DNA of 64,000 nucleotides from Eucalyptus grandis (Eukaryota > Streptophyta > Magnoliopsida > Myrtales > Myrtaceae), in assembly GCF_016545825.1 (NCBI RefSeq), contig NC_052622.1, positions 47,536,770-47,600,769 on the forward strand, given 5' to 3'. Below, piece after piece: positions 12,893-24,296 of the stretch (the first letter of the stretch is position 1; each line of letters opens with the position of its first letter). The notes beneath the pieces were generated by a model. The model had not been told where the DNA came from and did not search any database. It worked only from the letters and a program-made list of their open reading frames with translations. The position numbers and the translations under genes were made by a program.

Positions 12893-13192
12893 ATGGTAGC
12901 ACTGGTACCTCCCCCTCCTCCAGAGCAGTTTGGCATTCTAGTGGACATTACCGAGAAAGAAACTCACTTCCATGTTCATGGCCATCCAGAAGGGTTAGAA
13001 TATGTTTTGATTGAGTCGACGGTGTGGGTTGAAGTTGGCCAAGACGACCTAAGACCCCATGAGTATCGGTCTTGGTATCACTACTTTTATGATGAGCGAA
13101 TAATAGGTCCTATCCCTAAAGAGGAAATACCTCACTACGTCCTAGAGAAAGCTTTTGGTGAGGGGACTGCAACCCCAAGGATGGAGGCGTAG
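12893..13192 (+). CDS. LTR-encoded ORF, 99 codons, unknown function
   Basis: The ORF starts at the ATG lying 8 nt after the second acceptor-like site of the LTR splice module. The product opens with a proline run (P-P-P-P-P-E-Q near residues 6-12), then an H-F-H-V-H-G-H segment around residues 26-32 and an aromatic stretch W-Y-H-Y-F-Y near residues 61-66. I recognise no domain, signal peptide or membrane segment. It ends at TAG 13190-13192, but the +1 frame continues as an acidic ORF (13183-13449), so a frameshift probably cut an original protein of about 185 residues. Equivalent LTRs of E1 and E2 keep the ATG but have only a short, closed ORF there. It could be a captured host exon or an accessory retroelement protein encoded in U3. 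Confidence 0.45.
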   Translation: MVALVPPPPPEQFGILVDITEKETHFHVHGHPEGLEYVLIESTVWVEVGQDDLRPHEYRSWYHYFYDERIIGPIPKEEIPHYVLEKAFGEGTATPRMEA

Positions 13193-13449
13193 ATGATGCT
13201 AGAGATCCTGCACTCGAGAGTGAGCCGACTTCACCTGTATACATTGTAGAGGATGAAAATTTTGAGGAAGGTGAGATCGTGGAGCAAGAAGTGGAAGGTC
13301 TAGAGGAGGATGAGGATTGGGGGAATGCTGAGGAGGAGTCGGTAGAAGAAGAGCCTAAAGAAGACGAGGAGTCTAAGGAGGAGGAAAGCGAGACAGAAGA
13401 GTAAGAAGAGGATTATGATGATCCTGAGTACGACCCGTATGAAGACTGA
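13183..13449 (+). pseudogene. Acidic C-terminal continuation of the LTR ORF (frameshifted)
   Basis: In the frame +1 relative to the upstream ORF, an open stretch runs from about 13183 to TAA at 13402-13404 and resumes in the same frame to TGA at 13447-13449. It is dominated by Glu and Asp codons (for example V-E-G-L-E-E-D-E-D-W near 13285-13320) with a short Asp/Tyr-rich tail (E-D-Y-D-D-P-E-Y-D-P-Y). The strong acidic bias in one frame only, directly after the 99-codon ORF, suggests it was the same protein's C-terminal half before one frameshift and one stop. Low-complexity GAG/GAA tracts can stay open by chance, so the link is probable, not certain. Confidence 0.4.
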
Positions 13450-13542
13450 GACCCCATCCTCTTTTGTGAACCCTGTTTGTATGTGAATAGAGTAAGACCA
13501 GAATGTTGTGAATAGTTTTGTGAAGTATTTTGAGTTATGCCC

Positions 13543-13550
13543 TATATAAA
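13543..13550 (+). promoter_or_regulatory. TATA box of solo LTR S1
   Basis: TATATAAA lies about 200 bp before the LTR end. The same motif occupies the same place in E1 (16131-16138, TATATAAG) and E2 (53092-53099 and 59873-59880), which supports it as the promoter for the genomic RNA. It places the LTR ORF upstream, in U3. Confidence 0.6.
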
Positions 13551-15779
13551 AGTATGGTTGTGGATTTCAATATGAAGAATATGGCCTTGCTTTTCTATCC
13601 CATCGTTTTATTTTCTGGAGATTTATAACTGCTTCCGCATGTGTTATTAAAAATGAAAGGGTCGGCGATACATAGTCGTGGGATATCGCATTATAAAATT
13701 GACCAAGTAGAAGGATGTGTGCGTGCTCGAGGATCGGGGCGTGACTGCCTAGGTCATGCTAAAAACGCGCTTGAGTGAAATTAACCGCCAATTTGAGTCC
13801 AATTTCAGAAATTGAAGATTCTATCATGTCACAATAAATTCTAGGAACGTTAACTCAGTCTCAGAAGATTTTTCTACAGCCCAAGACTTCTTGGGAAAAA
13901 GTCGGCATATGACCGTTTTTGTTCAAAAAATACCGGGGATCGTTTTTTACTGCAAAATTGGGATACAAGATGGATAATATAGGTGAGGAAAAATATCAAT
14001 TGGAGCATTTTGGTGTCAATTGAAATTATAAGGGCCAAATGGGATTGAATTGAAGAGGAAATCAAGTCCAATTGAAGCCATTCCCATGCAAATTCGTAAC
14101 TCCCCCCATGCCTAGCCAAAATGGACCATTTCAAGAGTTGTATGGTGTGCATTGTTGACTGAAGGAGAGCCAAGGAGAGGCTGGTGGTGGTGGATGAGTC
14201 AAGGAGACAAAAGATTGGAAAACTTGGCCATGGTGGCCCCCTCATCCCCTTCTTCCTCTCCAAGGCAACCGGCCAGCTCCCCTTTCCTCCTCCACCTTGT
14301 GTTTCGACCAGCAATAGCCAAGGAAGCCACTGGAGTCCCTCAGCAGCCGCCGCACGCCATCCTTGCCTTGCCGCACATGCCGGACCGCCGTTAGTCGCCC
14401 CGACCAGCTGCACGAGTCCCCCGCCCTCACCGTGCGAACCGTACATCCAGTAGCCTCTGTCCGTGCGTCCAGGGGCATTGTCTAGCTGTGCCAACCATCG
14501 TAGGCCGCCGTTGTTCAGCCGTTCAGCCCTGCCGAAGTCCTACCTAGCCGTTGCCAGTCTTGCTTCCTCATAACCAGCTTGTTTCCCCCTGTTTTGCAAC
14601 TCAAAACAGAAGCTGAATTTGTGGGTATTCCAACGGCTTTGTGGTCTGTTTTGAGGTCGATTCCGACCTCGAAACTTAGGCCCGCTTTGGAGAGAAGTGA
14701 CCCCCGCGACGCTCCCGTTGGTTTGATCCGACCTGCCCATTAAACAAGTGAGTTTAACTCACTAATCCTCACTTAGTAGGTTAATGATGCTTAGGGGTTA
14801 ATTAGATTTAATTAAGTAGGATTAGGTGGATAGATTAGATTAGAATAATTAAATTAGTCTCTTATCAATGCATGTTAGGCAAATGGTTAGTGCTATTAGC
14901 TAGTGAATAGTCCATAGTATTTATTAAACGAGTCTCGGAAATTTTCCAGGCTCGTCTCGACTTCCAATTAGGCATTACGGGCCTAAATTGGATTTATTAC
15001 ATTTATTTAATAATTTTCGTAATTATTTAATTATTTAATTATTTTATGAAAATTAGGATGGGATAGCCGACGACCGGAATTTTATGCTGATTATTGTGGT
15101 GCAGTTAGTTTATTTATTTGAGCGTTAAATTGTGCTGAATTTATTTAATTGTGATTCTAGGAATTTATTCTTAAATTAAATAATTTTGGTAATTAATTGA
15201 GAAATTAACGGGCGTCAGTTCACAGCGCCAAAAATACGCTATGGGCTGTTGAAACTAGTAGGATGTTTAAAAAGGGTGAAATTATTATATTTTGACTAGG
15301 GACGATCGTGTACCCACACACGGCTATTTTATCAGGAATGATAAAAATGTTGAATGGACTAGGATGGTATACTATATTGGCCTACGGGCGATATGTCGGC
15401 TTAAATTGCGAGCAGTATACCGGTATACTATATCAACCTACTAGCTCTGATATGTCAGCTTAGTTTGCAGCAGTATACCCTATCAGCTTAGAGAGAGCAC
15501 TATTAGTGTACTATATCAACCCAAGGGTTCGATATGCTAGCTTAGATTGAGAGCGATACACTATTTATCAGCTTAGCGTAAGCTATACTATCTATTTTCA
15601 GCTTAGAGCAAGCGAGTCCTGATTTGAGAGGACATTATAGATAATATTGAATGTACCGACCGGAGGAAGGTCGTGGTGACATGTAATCGACTAGGTCGAT
15701 TGATCAATGATTTTATCTAACATTATGAATTGATTGATTGATGTGATATAAGGCATCTGTAAATAACATTGATTTGCAG

Positions 15780-15797
15780 GATGAAATTAAGGCTAAG
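15780..15797 (+). other. Candidate 18-nt microexon in E1 5' LTR
   Basis: ATTTGCAG precedes and GTAAGTCC follows. The downstream acceptor CCATTTTCAG ends at 15920, giving an intron of 123 nt, and an ATG follows at 15929-15931 after GTCCTTAG. The 3' LTR copy (microexon 23750-23767, intron 23768-23890, ATG 23899) keeps all sites although the two LTRs differ elsewhere. The ATG here opens only a ten-codon ORF. Confidence 0.45.
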
Positions 15798-16339
15798 GTA
15801 AGTCCTCTGACCCGTGTTGTGCTTAAGCAGGCTTTAGGGCATATTGGCTTCCTAATCGGGTCTTAGGGGGTAGAACTCGCCAAGACATTGTCTCACTGGT
15901 TATTGTATAACCATTTTCAGGTCCTTAGATGGCATTGGTGAAGGACCAAAGGCCCGGAGAGTAGAAGGTGAAGCCTGAAGAATTGATAGTCCTGTTTGAC
16001 TAATTAGTCATGGGACAATCCTCTTTTGATAGAAGTTGATTCCTTTATGTAGACTTTGTTTTAAGAACTAATGGTTTAAAACCTGACTTAACAATTCGCC
16101 TTATATGTATTTGCACTATGATTTGCAATGTATATAAGTGTGGTTGCTTTTAAAGTGTGAAAATTTTGGAGTCCTACTTTCCTATCCCATTGTTTTATTG
16201 TCTGGGGATTATTTATATGCTTCCTCATGTATATTCAAAAGAAAGGGTCGGCGATGCGTCATGGGACATCGCTATTTAATCGACCAAGGTGAGGGATAGG
16301 TGCGTGCCCGAGGATCGGGGTGTGACATCCCTGCTTAAG

Positions 16340-16351
16340 TGGTATCAGAGC
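16340..16351 (+). other. Primer binding site of E1 (initiator-Met tRNA type)
   Basis: TGGTATCAGAGC lies 12 nt after the 5' LTR end and is complementary to the 3' end of plant initiator-Met tRNA. It marks the start of the internal region. Confidence 0.9.
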
Positions 16352-16535
16352 ATGGTCGTTAGGTATTGGAGTGATAGGGTGCGATGACCTATGGGATAGT
16401 AGTAGGAAAGACCTTTAAATTCATGCTGGTGCATGTCCGTGTTAGTTGGTTGAGAAAATGCTCGTTCTTTGGGGTCACTCTAGTTTCTAATTTGGTGTGG
16501 AATTGGAAGTAGGCTTTAGTAGATAAAGCTAAGCC

Positions 16536-19500
16536 ATGAGTGATCAGGAGCAGCGAACTCCTTCCAAGAGAACTGTTAGGCCTATAGCTCGGGTTAGGTC
16601 ACCGACTAGGGTCGGTACCCGAGGAGGCAGAGGTAGGGCACAGGCACAGGCACAGGCTAGTGCTAGTGGAGTAGCACCACCTCCTGTTGGTGGGGTAGCA
16701 GCCCCAGGTGATTAGGGAACCATCAGGATCGACCAAGCCCTAGATGCCATGAGAGAATTGATGGGGCAACAGGCCTGGGATCAAGCTGCTACATTCACTC
16801 CCGCTATTGCAGTTGCTGCTCAAGCCGCGGCTGCCACTGCTGTTGCCACCGCTTCTAAGGCTGCAACCGTTGCCGCACCTACCGCCGCACCTGTTGCTAT
16901 ACTTGCAGGAGTTCAACCTAAGAATATTGAGGCACGAAGAGAAAGGCTGATCCATAAACTAGTGGAGCATTTTCTAAAGTTGAGTCCGCCAAGATTTACG
17001 AGTACTGGAGACCCCGAGGCCACTTCACTTTGGATACAGGATCTGGAGAAAGCCTTTGCACTTCTGATGTGCACATAGGCTGAAAAGGTAACCCTGGTTG
17101 TTTACCAATTGCAAGGCAATGCCAACATCTGGTGGAGAGCCACCAAGGATACGATATTTCCAGAAGGTGTGATCCCGGTGTGGGACACCTTCCTCAAAGC
17201 CTTCAACGATCAGTATTTTTCGGGTATGGCCTAAGAGCAAAAGATGGAGGAGTTTCAGCATCTCCGCTAAGGGAGCATGTTAGTTGACCAGTATAGGGTC
17301 AAGTTTGCTGAAATTTCCTAATATGCGCTGAGATTAGTTGAGGATCCCGAAGAAAAAGCCCGAAGGTTCAGAAATGGTCTTCGTTCTGAATTGAAACAAC
17401 CTTTGTTGCCGTTGGATCTGATGAGTTATTGAGAAGTCTATTGTCGAGCTCAAATGATAGAGAGAGGTTTGAACGAGCAAGTTGCCTTATCTAGATCGAG
17501 GTTCAGCTCTCATAGAGAATGAATCTGCCAAGGAAATAGGCCTATGCTTGGAGGTAGGTTCCAAGTTCCACCCAACAGGATGGGTGGAGTTGGAAAGTCA
17601 AGATTGAATCAGAATGGCCTGTGTCGTCTGTGTGGAAAACGGCATGGTGCTAATCAGTGCCCTAGAAGGACGGGCGCCTATTTTGAATGTGGTCAACAGG
17701 GCCACTTGGCTAGAGATTGTCCTGGGAGGCCAAGAGGACAATTACAATTACCACCACCACCGCAAATGGGATAGATAATAGGGTATGCCCCTCAGAACGT
17801 GCCATGGGGAGGACAGCTGAGACCTCTAGTTCACGGCATAGTTTATGCTATCACGCAGGGTCAGGTAGAAGTTGCGCCTGACGTGATCACAAGTATGGTT
17901 TTATCGAACGACCATCCTGCTTATGGTTTGTTCGATTCGGGAGCGACCCATTCCTTCATTGCCAAGTAATATGTTAAGTTGTTAGGATTGAGTCCTATAT
18001 TGTTGGAGTCGGTAGTTTGCATAACTACACCATTGAAGGATAAAGTAATAGCTGTTTTGGGTTGTTCTGGTTGTAAGTTAGAGATTGGTGAGTGAGTGGG
18101 GAAAATTGATCTGTTAGTCCTAGCCATGTATGATTTCGATTTAATAATTGGTATGGACTGGCTCACCAAGCAACGAGCTAAAATGGACTGTTATCGCAAG
18201 TCGATTAAGTTTTATCCGTTAGAAGGTGAGAGCTTCAAGTTTGTCGAGAATCGAGGAGGACCCTCGATTGTCTTGATCTCGTCGCCAGAGGCAACTCATT
18301 TGTTAGACGAGGGTTGCCAAGGTTACCTGGCAACTGTCGTGGATATGACAGTTGAGGAACTAAAAATTGAAGATATTTCAGTTGTGCAAGAATTCCCAGA
18401 TGTCTTTCCAAAGGAATTGCTAGGACTACCGTTAGAGAGAGAAATTGAATTCGTGATCGAGCTAGCACCTGAGACAGAGCCAATCTCTAAGGCTCCCTAC
18501 CGGATGGCATTATTTGAGTTGAAGGAACTGAGGGTGCAGATGCAAGAGCTATTGGATAAGGGATTCATACGTCCTAGTGCATCACCTTGGGGAGCACCAA
18601 TTCTGTTTGTAAAGAAGAAAGATGGTTCGTTGCGCTTGTTCATCGACTATCGACAAATCAATTAGGTAACGATCAAGAACAAGTATCCACTCCCGAGGAT
18701 AGATGATTTGTTTGATCAATTGGAAGGAGCATCAATATTTTCGAAGATCGACTTGAGGACAAGATATCATCGGCTGAGAATTAGGAAGGAGGACATTCCT
18801 AAGTCAGCATTTTGTACTCATTATGGTCATTATGAGTTCACAGTGATGCCATTCGGGTTGGCAAATGCTCTAGCTGCCTTTATGGATTTGATGAACAAAG
18901 TATTCAAGGAATATCTAGATTGGTTTGTGATCGTGTTCATCGATGACATTCTAATGTATTCGAAAAGTGATGAAGAGCATGAAGGTCACTTGAGACTAGT
19001 GCTGCAAAAACTGAGAGTCCATCAGTTGTACACCAAGTTCAACAAGTGCGAGTTTTAGTTGACTCGTATTGCTTTCTTCGGTCACGTGATTTCAAGCGAA
19101 CGAATTTCCATAGACCTGAGCAAGATTGAAGCCATGATCAATTAGCCAAGACCGACTACAGTGACAAAAATTAAAAGTTTTCTTGGTTTGGGAGGTTCTT
19201 ACAGACGATTTGTGGAAGGGTTCTCATCATTAGCGTCACCTCTGACTAAACTCCTAAAGAAAGAAGAAAAGTTTCTGTGGACAGACAAGTGCGAGTGTAG
19301 TTTCCAAGAGCTTAAGGAAAAGCTGACTACCGCACCTGTGCTGACGATTCCATTTGGTCCTGGAGGATTCGAAATCTATAGTGAGGCGTCGTTAAGAGGA
19401 TTAGGTTGTGTGCTGATGCAACATGGCAGAGTTCCCATCAATTGAGACCTCATGAATTGATCTACCTGACGCATGACTTAGAACTCGCGGCAATTATTTT

Positions 19501-21248
19501 CGCCTTGAAGATTTAGAGACACTATTTGTGCAGAGAAAAATTCCAAATCTTCATGGACCATCAAAGTCTCAAGTACCTGTTCTCTCAGAAAGAGTTGAAC
19601 ATGAGACAATGCCGATGGATGGAATTGCTGAAGGACTACGATTGTGATATCCTATATCACCCAAGAAAGGCAAACAAAGTCACTTATGCTTTGAGTCGAA
19701 AGTCTTCAATTGCTCATATATTGATTAAGGAGTGGAATTTAATAGAGAGAGCTCGAAATTTGGTATTCAAGTTTGAGGTAGGCCACCTTTCAAGTTGTAT
19801 GGCCATCCTTAGAGTTGAACTAGATATCCAGATCAGAATCAAGCTACTCCAACCAATAGATCTAGATGTGCAGAAGATTCTTCAAGAGGACACTGAGAAA
19901 AGAAAGGCCGACTTTCAGATTTCTGATGAAGGAACACTAAGGTTCTGAGGATGATTAGTTGTACCTGATGATGTAGAGCTTAGAGAGGATATTCTATCAG
20001 AAGCATATCGTAACAGTTACAGCATTGATCCTGGTAGCACCAAGATGTATTAGAATCTGCGTCAACACTATTTGTGATCAGGTATGAAAGCGGACATCAC
20101 TAAGCATGTCGCAAAGTGTTTGACGTGTTAGCAGGTTAAGGCTCAGCATTGCAAGCCAAGAGGACTTTTGCAACCTTTCACGATCCTAGAATGAAAATGG
20201 GAGCATATCACGATGGATTTCGTGACTGGACTACCAAGGAGTCAGACAGGAAATGATTCAATATGGGTAGTAGTTGACAGACTGATGAAGTTGGCTCACT
20301 TCATCGCAGTTCGAAAGGACCTCAGTCTGGATAGGCACGCAGATTTGTACGTGTGCCAAGTGGTTCGTATGCATGGAGTACTGGTGACGATAACTTCACA
20401 TCGAGACTCGAAATTTACTGCCGCTATTTCAAAGAGCTTGCAAAGTTCTCTAGGTACAAAGCTTTAGTACAGTACGGCATATCATCCTAAGACGGATGGC
20501 CTGTCTGAGAGAACGATTTAGACCCTCGAGGATATGCTGAGAGCTTGTGTACTAGACTTTAATGGAAGTTGGGAAGATCAACTTTACCTGGTGGGCCTAC
20601 AACAATAGCTATCAACAGAGCATTCAGATGGATCCTTTTGAAGCGTTGTATGACAGAGTGTATAGAACACCAGTGTGTTGGGATGAAGTTGGTGAAAGGA
20701 AGATTACAAGCCTAGAGTTGGTTCAACAATTAGTGGATGCCGTGAAAGTGATCAGAAATAAATTAAAGACCGCTCAGAGCAGATAGAAAAACTACGCAAA
20801 TAAGTGTCGAAGGTTTTTGGAATTCTAAGTTGGTAATCACGTTTTTCTAAAGGTGTCACCAATGAGGAGAACTTCATGCTTTGGAAAAGAAGAAAAACTG
20901 AGACTGAAGTACGTAGGTCCGTTTGAGATTCTTGAGAGAATCGGGACCTTAGCGTATCGTCTTGCATTGCCGCCAAGATTAGCGCAAGTGCATGACGTCT
21001 TTCACGTGTCAATAATAAGGAAATATGAGCCTGACCCGACCCACGTGCTCAATTTTGAGGAATTGGACGTGGATGATTGTGTGTCATACGTTGAAAGCCT
21101 AGTTTAAATCGTGGACAAAAAAGAATAAGTTCTGCGAACAAAGACCATCTCGTTGGTCAAAGTGGTCTGGCAACACCACGATACAGAAGAAGCGACATGG
21201 GAGACTGAAGAGTCAATGAGACAGTTGTACCTCCACCTTTTTGCTTAA
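16536..21248 (+). pseudogene. E1 gag-pol polyprotein, degenerate (Tekay/Del chromovirus)
   Basis: One reading path from ATG 16536 (M-S-D-Q-E) to TAA 21246-21248, broken by many stops and a few frame changes. Gag: Arg/Gly/Gln/Ala-rich N-terminus, capsid-like core 16749-17500, double CCHC knuckle 17544-17774 (C-R-L-C-G-K and C-G-Q-Q-G-H-L-A-R-D-C). Protease: D-S-G-A-T-H-S-F-I near 17934-17960. Reverse transcriptase: 18096-19058, catalytic F-I-D-D near 18940. RNase H: about 19330-19948. Integrase: zinc finger near 20010-20140, catalytic block 20213-20540 with the first Asp in M-D-F, the second in S-H-R-D-S-K-F and a Glu near 20510. C-terminal chromodomain-like segment 21130-21245. In life this made virus-like particles, cDNA and integration; here it is inactive. 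The same start and order are seen in the copy at 53466-58168. Confidence 0.9.
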
Positions 21249-21287
21249 AGTGTGTAAGGTTTAAATTTCGAGGATGAAATTTTTATA

Positions 21288-21300
21288 AGAGGGAAAGAGT
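21288..21300 (+). other. Polypurine tract of E1
   Basis: AAGAGGGAAAGAG followed directly by the TGTGAC start of the 3' LTR; this is the expected plus-strand primer site. E2 has the near-identical AAGAGGGGAAGAG at 58209-58221. Confidence 0.85.
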
Positions 21301-24291
21301 TGTGACATCCCAAATTTTCAGCCCTGTTTTTATTGAATAAATCGGGCATTTTATCGACGCGCCTATAGGGCTATTCTTAGAGTTGATAACTCTTGAGATA
21401 ACTAGACTATTGGGGAAGTTGTTAAGGAATTTTAATGTAATAGACTTGAGGATTCGATTAGGAATTGGCTTCTCGACCGTGCTCATCTTTAGAGGCCATT
21501 ACGGCATAGTTAAAAATCGATTTGAGATCAAAGATAAGACGGTTCAACTGAGATGTGTGGCTAATCATGGGTGACACCACTAAATTGGAAAATTCTCATC
21601 AACCGGCAATAGATTGATTTCTTTATCGTTTTGGTACCCTACGTCCGTAATTGAAACCTTGAGATTTTCACGATAATCGAGAGTCGCCAATGTGTTGAAT
21701 GGGTTCATTGTTGCTCAAAGAAAATTGACCACGAGTCATTTACACTAAAAATTCCTGAAAACTACTCGGTACCCTAGGTCACGGTAAAAACGCGCCTAAG
21801 TTAAATTAACCACCAATTTGAGTCCGATTTCAGAAATTGAAGATTTTGTCATGTCATAATACATTCTAGGAACATCGACTCAGTCTCAGAAGATTTTTCT
21901 GCAGCCCAAGACATTTTCGGAAAAAGTCGGCATATGACCGTTTTTGTTCAAAAAATACCGGGGATAGTTTTTTATCGCAAAATTGGGATGCAAAATGGAT
22001 AAATAGGTGATGAAAAATATCAATTAGAGCATTGTGGTGTCAATTGAAATTGTAAGGGCCAAATGGGATTGAATTGAAGAGGAAATCAAGTCCAATTGAA
22101 GCCATTCCCTTGCAAATTCGTAACTCCCCCCATGCCTAGCCAAAATGAACAATTTCAAGAGTTGTATGGTGTGCATTGTTGGCTGAAGGAGAGCCAAGGA
22201 GAGGCTGATGGTGGTGGATGAGTCAAGGAGACAAAAGATTGGAAAACTTGGCCATGGTGGCCCCCTCATCCCCTTCTTCCTCTCTAAGGCAACCGGCCAG
22301 CTCCCCTTTCCCCCTCTACCTTGTGTTTTGACCAGCAACAGCCAAGGAAGCCACCAGAGTCCCTCAGCAGCTGTTGCATGCCGTCCCCACCTCGCCGTCC
22401 ACGCTGGATCGCCGTTAGTCGCCCCGATCAGCCGCGTGAGTCCCCCGCCCCCATTGTGCGAACCAGATGTCTAGCATCCTCTGTCTGTGCGTCCAAGGGC
22501 ATTGTCCAGCCGTGCCAGCCACCATAGGCCACCGTTCTTCCGCCGTTCAGCCCCGTCGGAGTCCCGCCTAGCCGTTGCCGATCTTGCTTCCCCATAACTA
22601 GCTTGTTTCCCCCTGTTTTGCATCTCAAAACAGAAGCTGAATTTGTGGGTATTCCAACGGCTTTGTGGCCCGTTTTGAGGTCGATCCTGACCCCGAAACT
22701 TAGGCCCGCTTTGGAGAGAAGTGACCCCCGCGATACTCCCGTCAGTTTGATCCAACCCGCCCGTTAAACAAGTGAGTTTAACTCACTAATCCTTTCTTAG
22801 TAGGTTAATGATGCTTAGGGGTTGATTAGATTTAATTAAATGGGATTAGGTGGATAGATTAGATTAGAATAATTAAATTAGTGCATTATCAATGCATGTT
22901 AGGCAAATGGTTAGTGCTATTAGCTAGTGAATAGTCCATAGTATTTATTGAACGAGTCTTGTGAATTTTCCGGGCTCGTCTCGGCTTCCAACTAGGTATT
23001 ACGGGCCTAAATTGGATTTATTGCATTTATTTAATAATTTTCGTAATTATTTAATTATTTATTTATTTTCTGGAAATTAGGTTGGGATAGTCGACGACCG
23101 GAATTTTATGCTGATTATTGTGGTGCAGTTAGTTTATTTATTTGAGCGTTAAATTGTGCCGAATTGATTTAATTGTGATTCTAGGAATTTATTCCTAAAT
23201 TGAATAATTTTGGTAATTAATTGAGAAATTACCGGGCGTCGGTTCATAATGCCAAAAATACGCTAGGGGCTGTTGAAACTAGTGGGATGTTTAAAAATGG
23301 TGAAATTATTATATTTTGACTAAGGCCGGCCATGTACCCCACACACGGCTATTTTATCAAGAATGATAAATATGTTGAATGGACTGGGATGGTATACTAT
23401 ATCAACCTACGGTCTCTGATATGTTAGCTTAGTTTTAGCAAAGTATACCCTATCAACTTAGAGAGAGCACTATTAGTGTACTATATCAATCCAAGGGTTC
23501 GATATGCCAGCTTAGATTGAGAGCAGTACACTATTTATCAGCTTAGCACGAGCTATACTATCTATTTTTAGTTTAGAGTGAGCGGGTCCTAATTTGAAAG
23601 GACATTATAGATAGTATTAAATGTACCGACAGGAGGAAGGTCGTGGTGACATGTAATTGACTAGGTCGATTGATCAATGATTTGATCTGACGTTGTGAAT
23701 TGATTGATTGATGTGATATAAGGTATCTGTAAATAACATTGATTCGCAGGATGGAACTGAGGCCAAGGTAAGTCCTCTGACATGTGTTGTGCTTAGGTAG
23801 CCTTTAGGGCATATTGACTTCATAATTGGGTCTTAAGGGGTAGAACTCGTTGAGACATTGTCTCACTGATTATCGTATAACCATTTTCAGGTCCTTAGAT
23901 GGCATTCGTAAAGAACCAGAGGCCCGAAGAGTAGAAGGTGAAGCTTGAAGAATTGACAGTCTTGTTTGACTAGTTAGTCATAGGACAATCCTCTTTTGAT
24001 GGAAGTTGATTCCTTTCTGCAGACTTTGTTTTATGAGCTAATGATTTAAAACCTGACTTAACAATTCGCCTTGTATATATTTGCACTATGATTTGCAATG
24101 TATATAAGTATGGTTGCTTTTAAAGTGTGAAAAATTGGAGTCCTACTTTCCTATCACATTGTTTTATTATCTGGGGATTGTTTATATGCTTCCACATGCA
24201 TATTCAAAAGAAAGGATCGGCGTCCTGGGACGTTGCTATTTAATCGACAAAGGTGAGGGATAGGTGCGTGCCCAAGGATCGGGGCGTGACA
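21301..24291 (+). repeat. 3' LTR of E1
   Basis: Uninterrupted 2991-bp LTR from TGTGACATCC to GTGACA. It shows the ancestral sequence across the site where S1 entered the 5' LTR (near 21772). It carries the pyrimidine/GC block (about 22190-22770), donor-like GTGAGT at 22772, the CACACACGG block near 23335, microexon 23750-23767 and acceptor ending 23890. A TATA-like TATATAAG lies near 24100. Confidence 0.9.
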
Positions 24292-24296
24292 CTGAA

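Larger units (their letters stand above)
10116..13746 (+). mobile_element. S1: chromovirus solo LTR nested in the E1 5' LTR
   Basis: The sequence starts TGTGACATCTTG and ends GGGGCGTGACT, with the last A of the usual ACA changed to T. It is flanked by perfect GCCTA duplications (10111-10115 and 13747-13751). Removing it and one GCCTA restores a continuous E1 LTR. There is no primer site or internal region, so this is a solo LTR made by recombination of a full element. At 3.63 kb it is about 0.6 kb longer than the E1 LTRs. The surplus is the ORF region 12893-13449 plus an 89-bp tandem array. Its last 250 bp match the LTR at 63762-64000 better than E1 or E2, so it represents a separate subfamily. 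Confidence 0.88.
9606..16327 (+). repeat. 5' LTR of E1, split by a nested solo LTR
   Basis: The LTR consists of 9606-10115 and 13752-16327, about 3.09 kb in all. The two parts join at CCTAGGTCATGC, which corresponds to the uninterrupted sequence near 21772 in the 3' LTR. It contains a pyrimidine/GC-rich block (about 14150-14745), a GTGAGT donor-like site at 14748, the conserved GTGTACCCACACACGG block near 15308, short TATC-AGCTTAG-type subrepeats at 15365-15620, the microexon module at 15780-15797, and a TATA box at 16131-16138. Confidence 0.88.
9606..24291 (+). mobile_element. E1: Ty3/Gypsy chromovirus (Tekay/Del-like), nested and degenerate
   Basis: E1 is a full-length but dead element. 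The 5' LTR is 9606-16327 (interrupted by a solo LTR at 10116-13746), the primer site 16340-16351, gag-pol 16536-21248, the polypurine tract 21288-21300 and the 3' LTR 21301-24291. Both LTRs begin TGTGAC and end GTGACA. The flanks read CTCAA (9601-9605) and CTGAA (24292-24296), a 5-bp duplication with one mismatch. Without the nested LTR the element is about 11.05 kb. Domain order PR-RT-RNaseH-INT followed by a C-terminal chromodomain-like segment, plus a double CCHC gag, places it in the Tekay/Del chromoviruses. Numerous in-frame stops and visible divergence between its LTRs indicate an old insertion. Confidence 0.88.

Noticed and set aside
13874..14494. 206-codon minus-strand ORF
   Set aside because: It lies across the AT-rich and GC-rich parts of the E1 5' LTR and is not kept open in the 3' LTR copy (only 104 codons at 22024-22338). 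It has no domain and antisense low-complexity composition.
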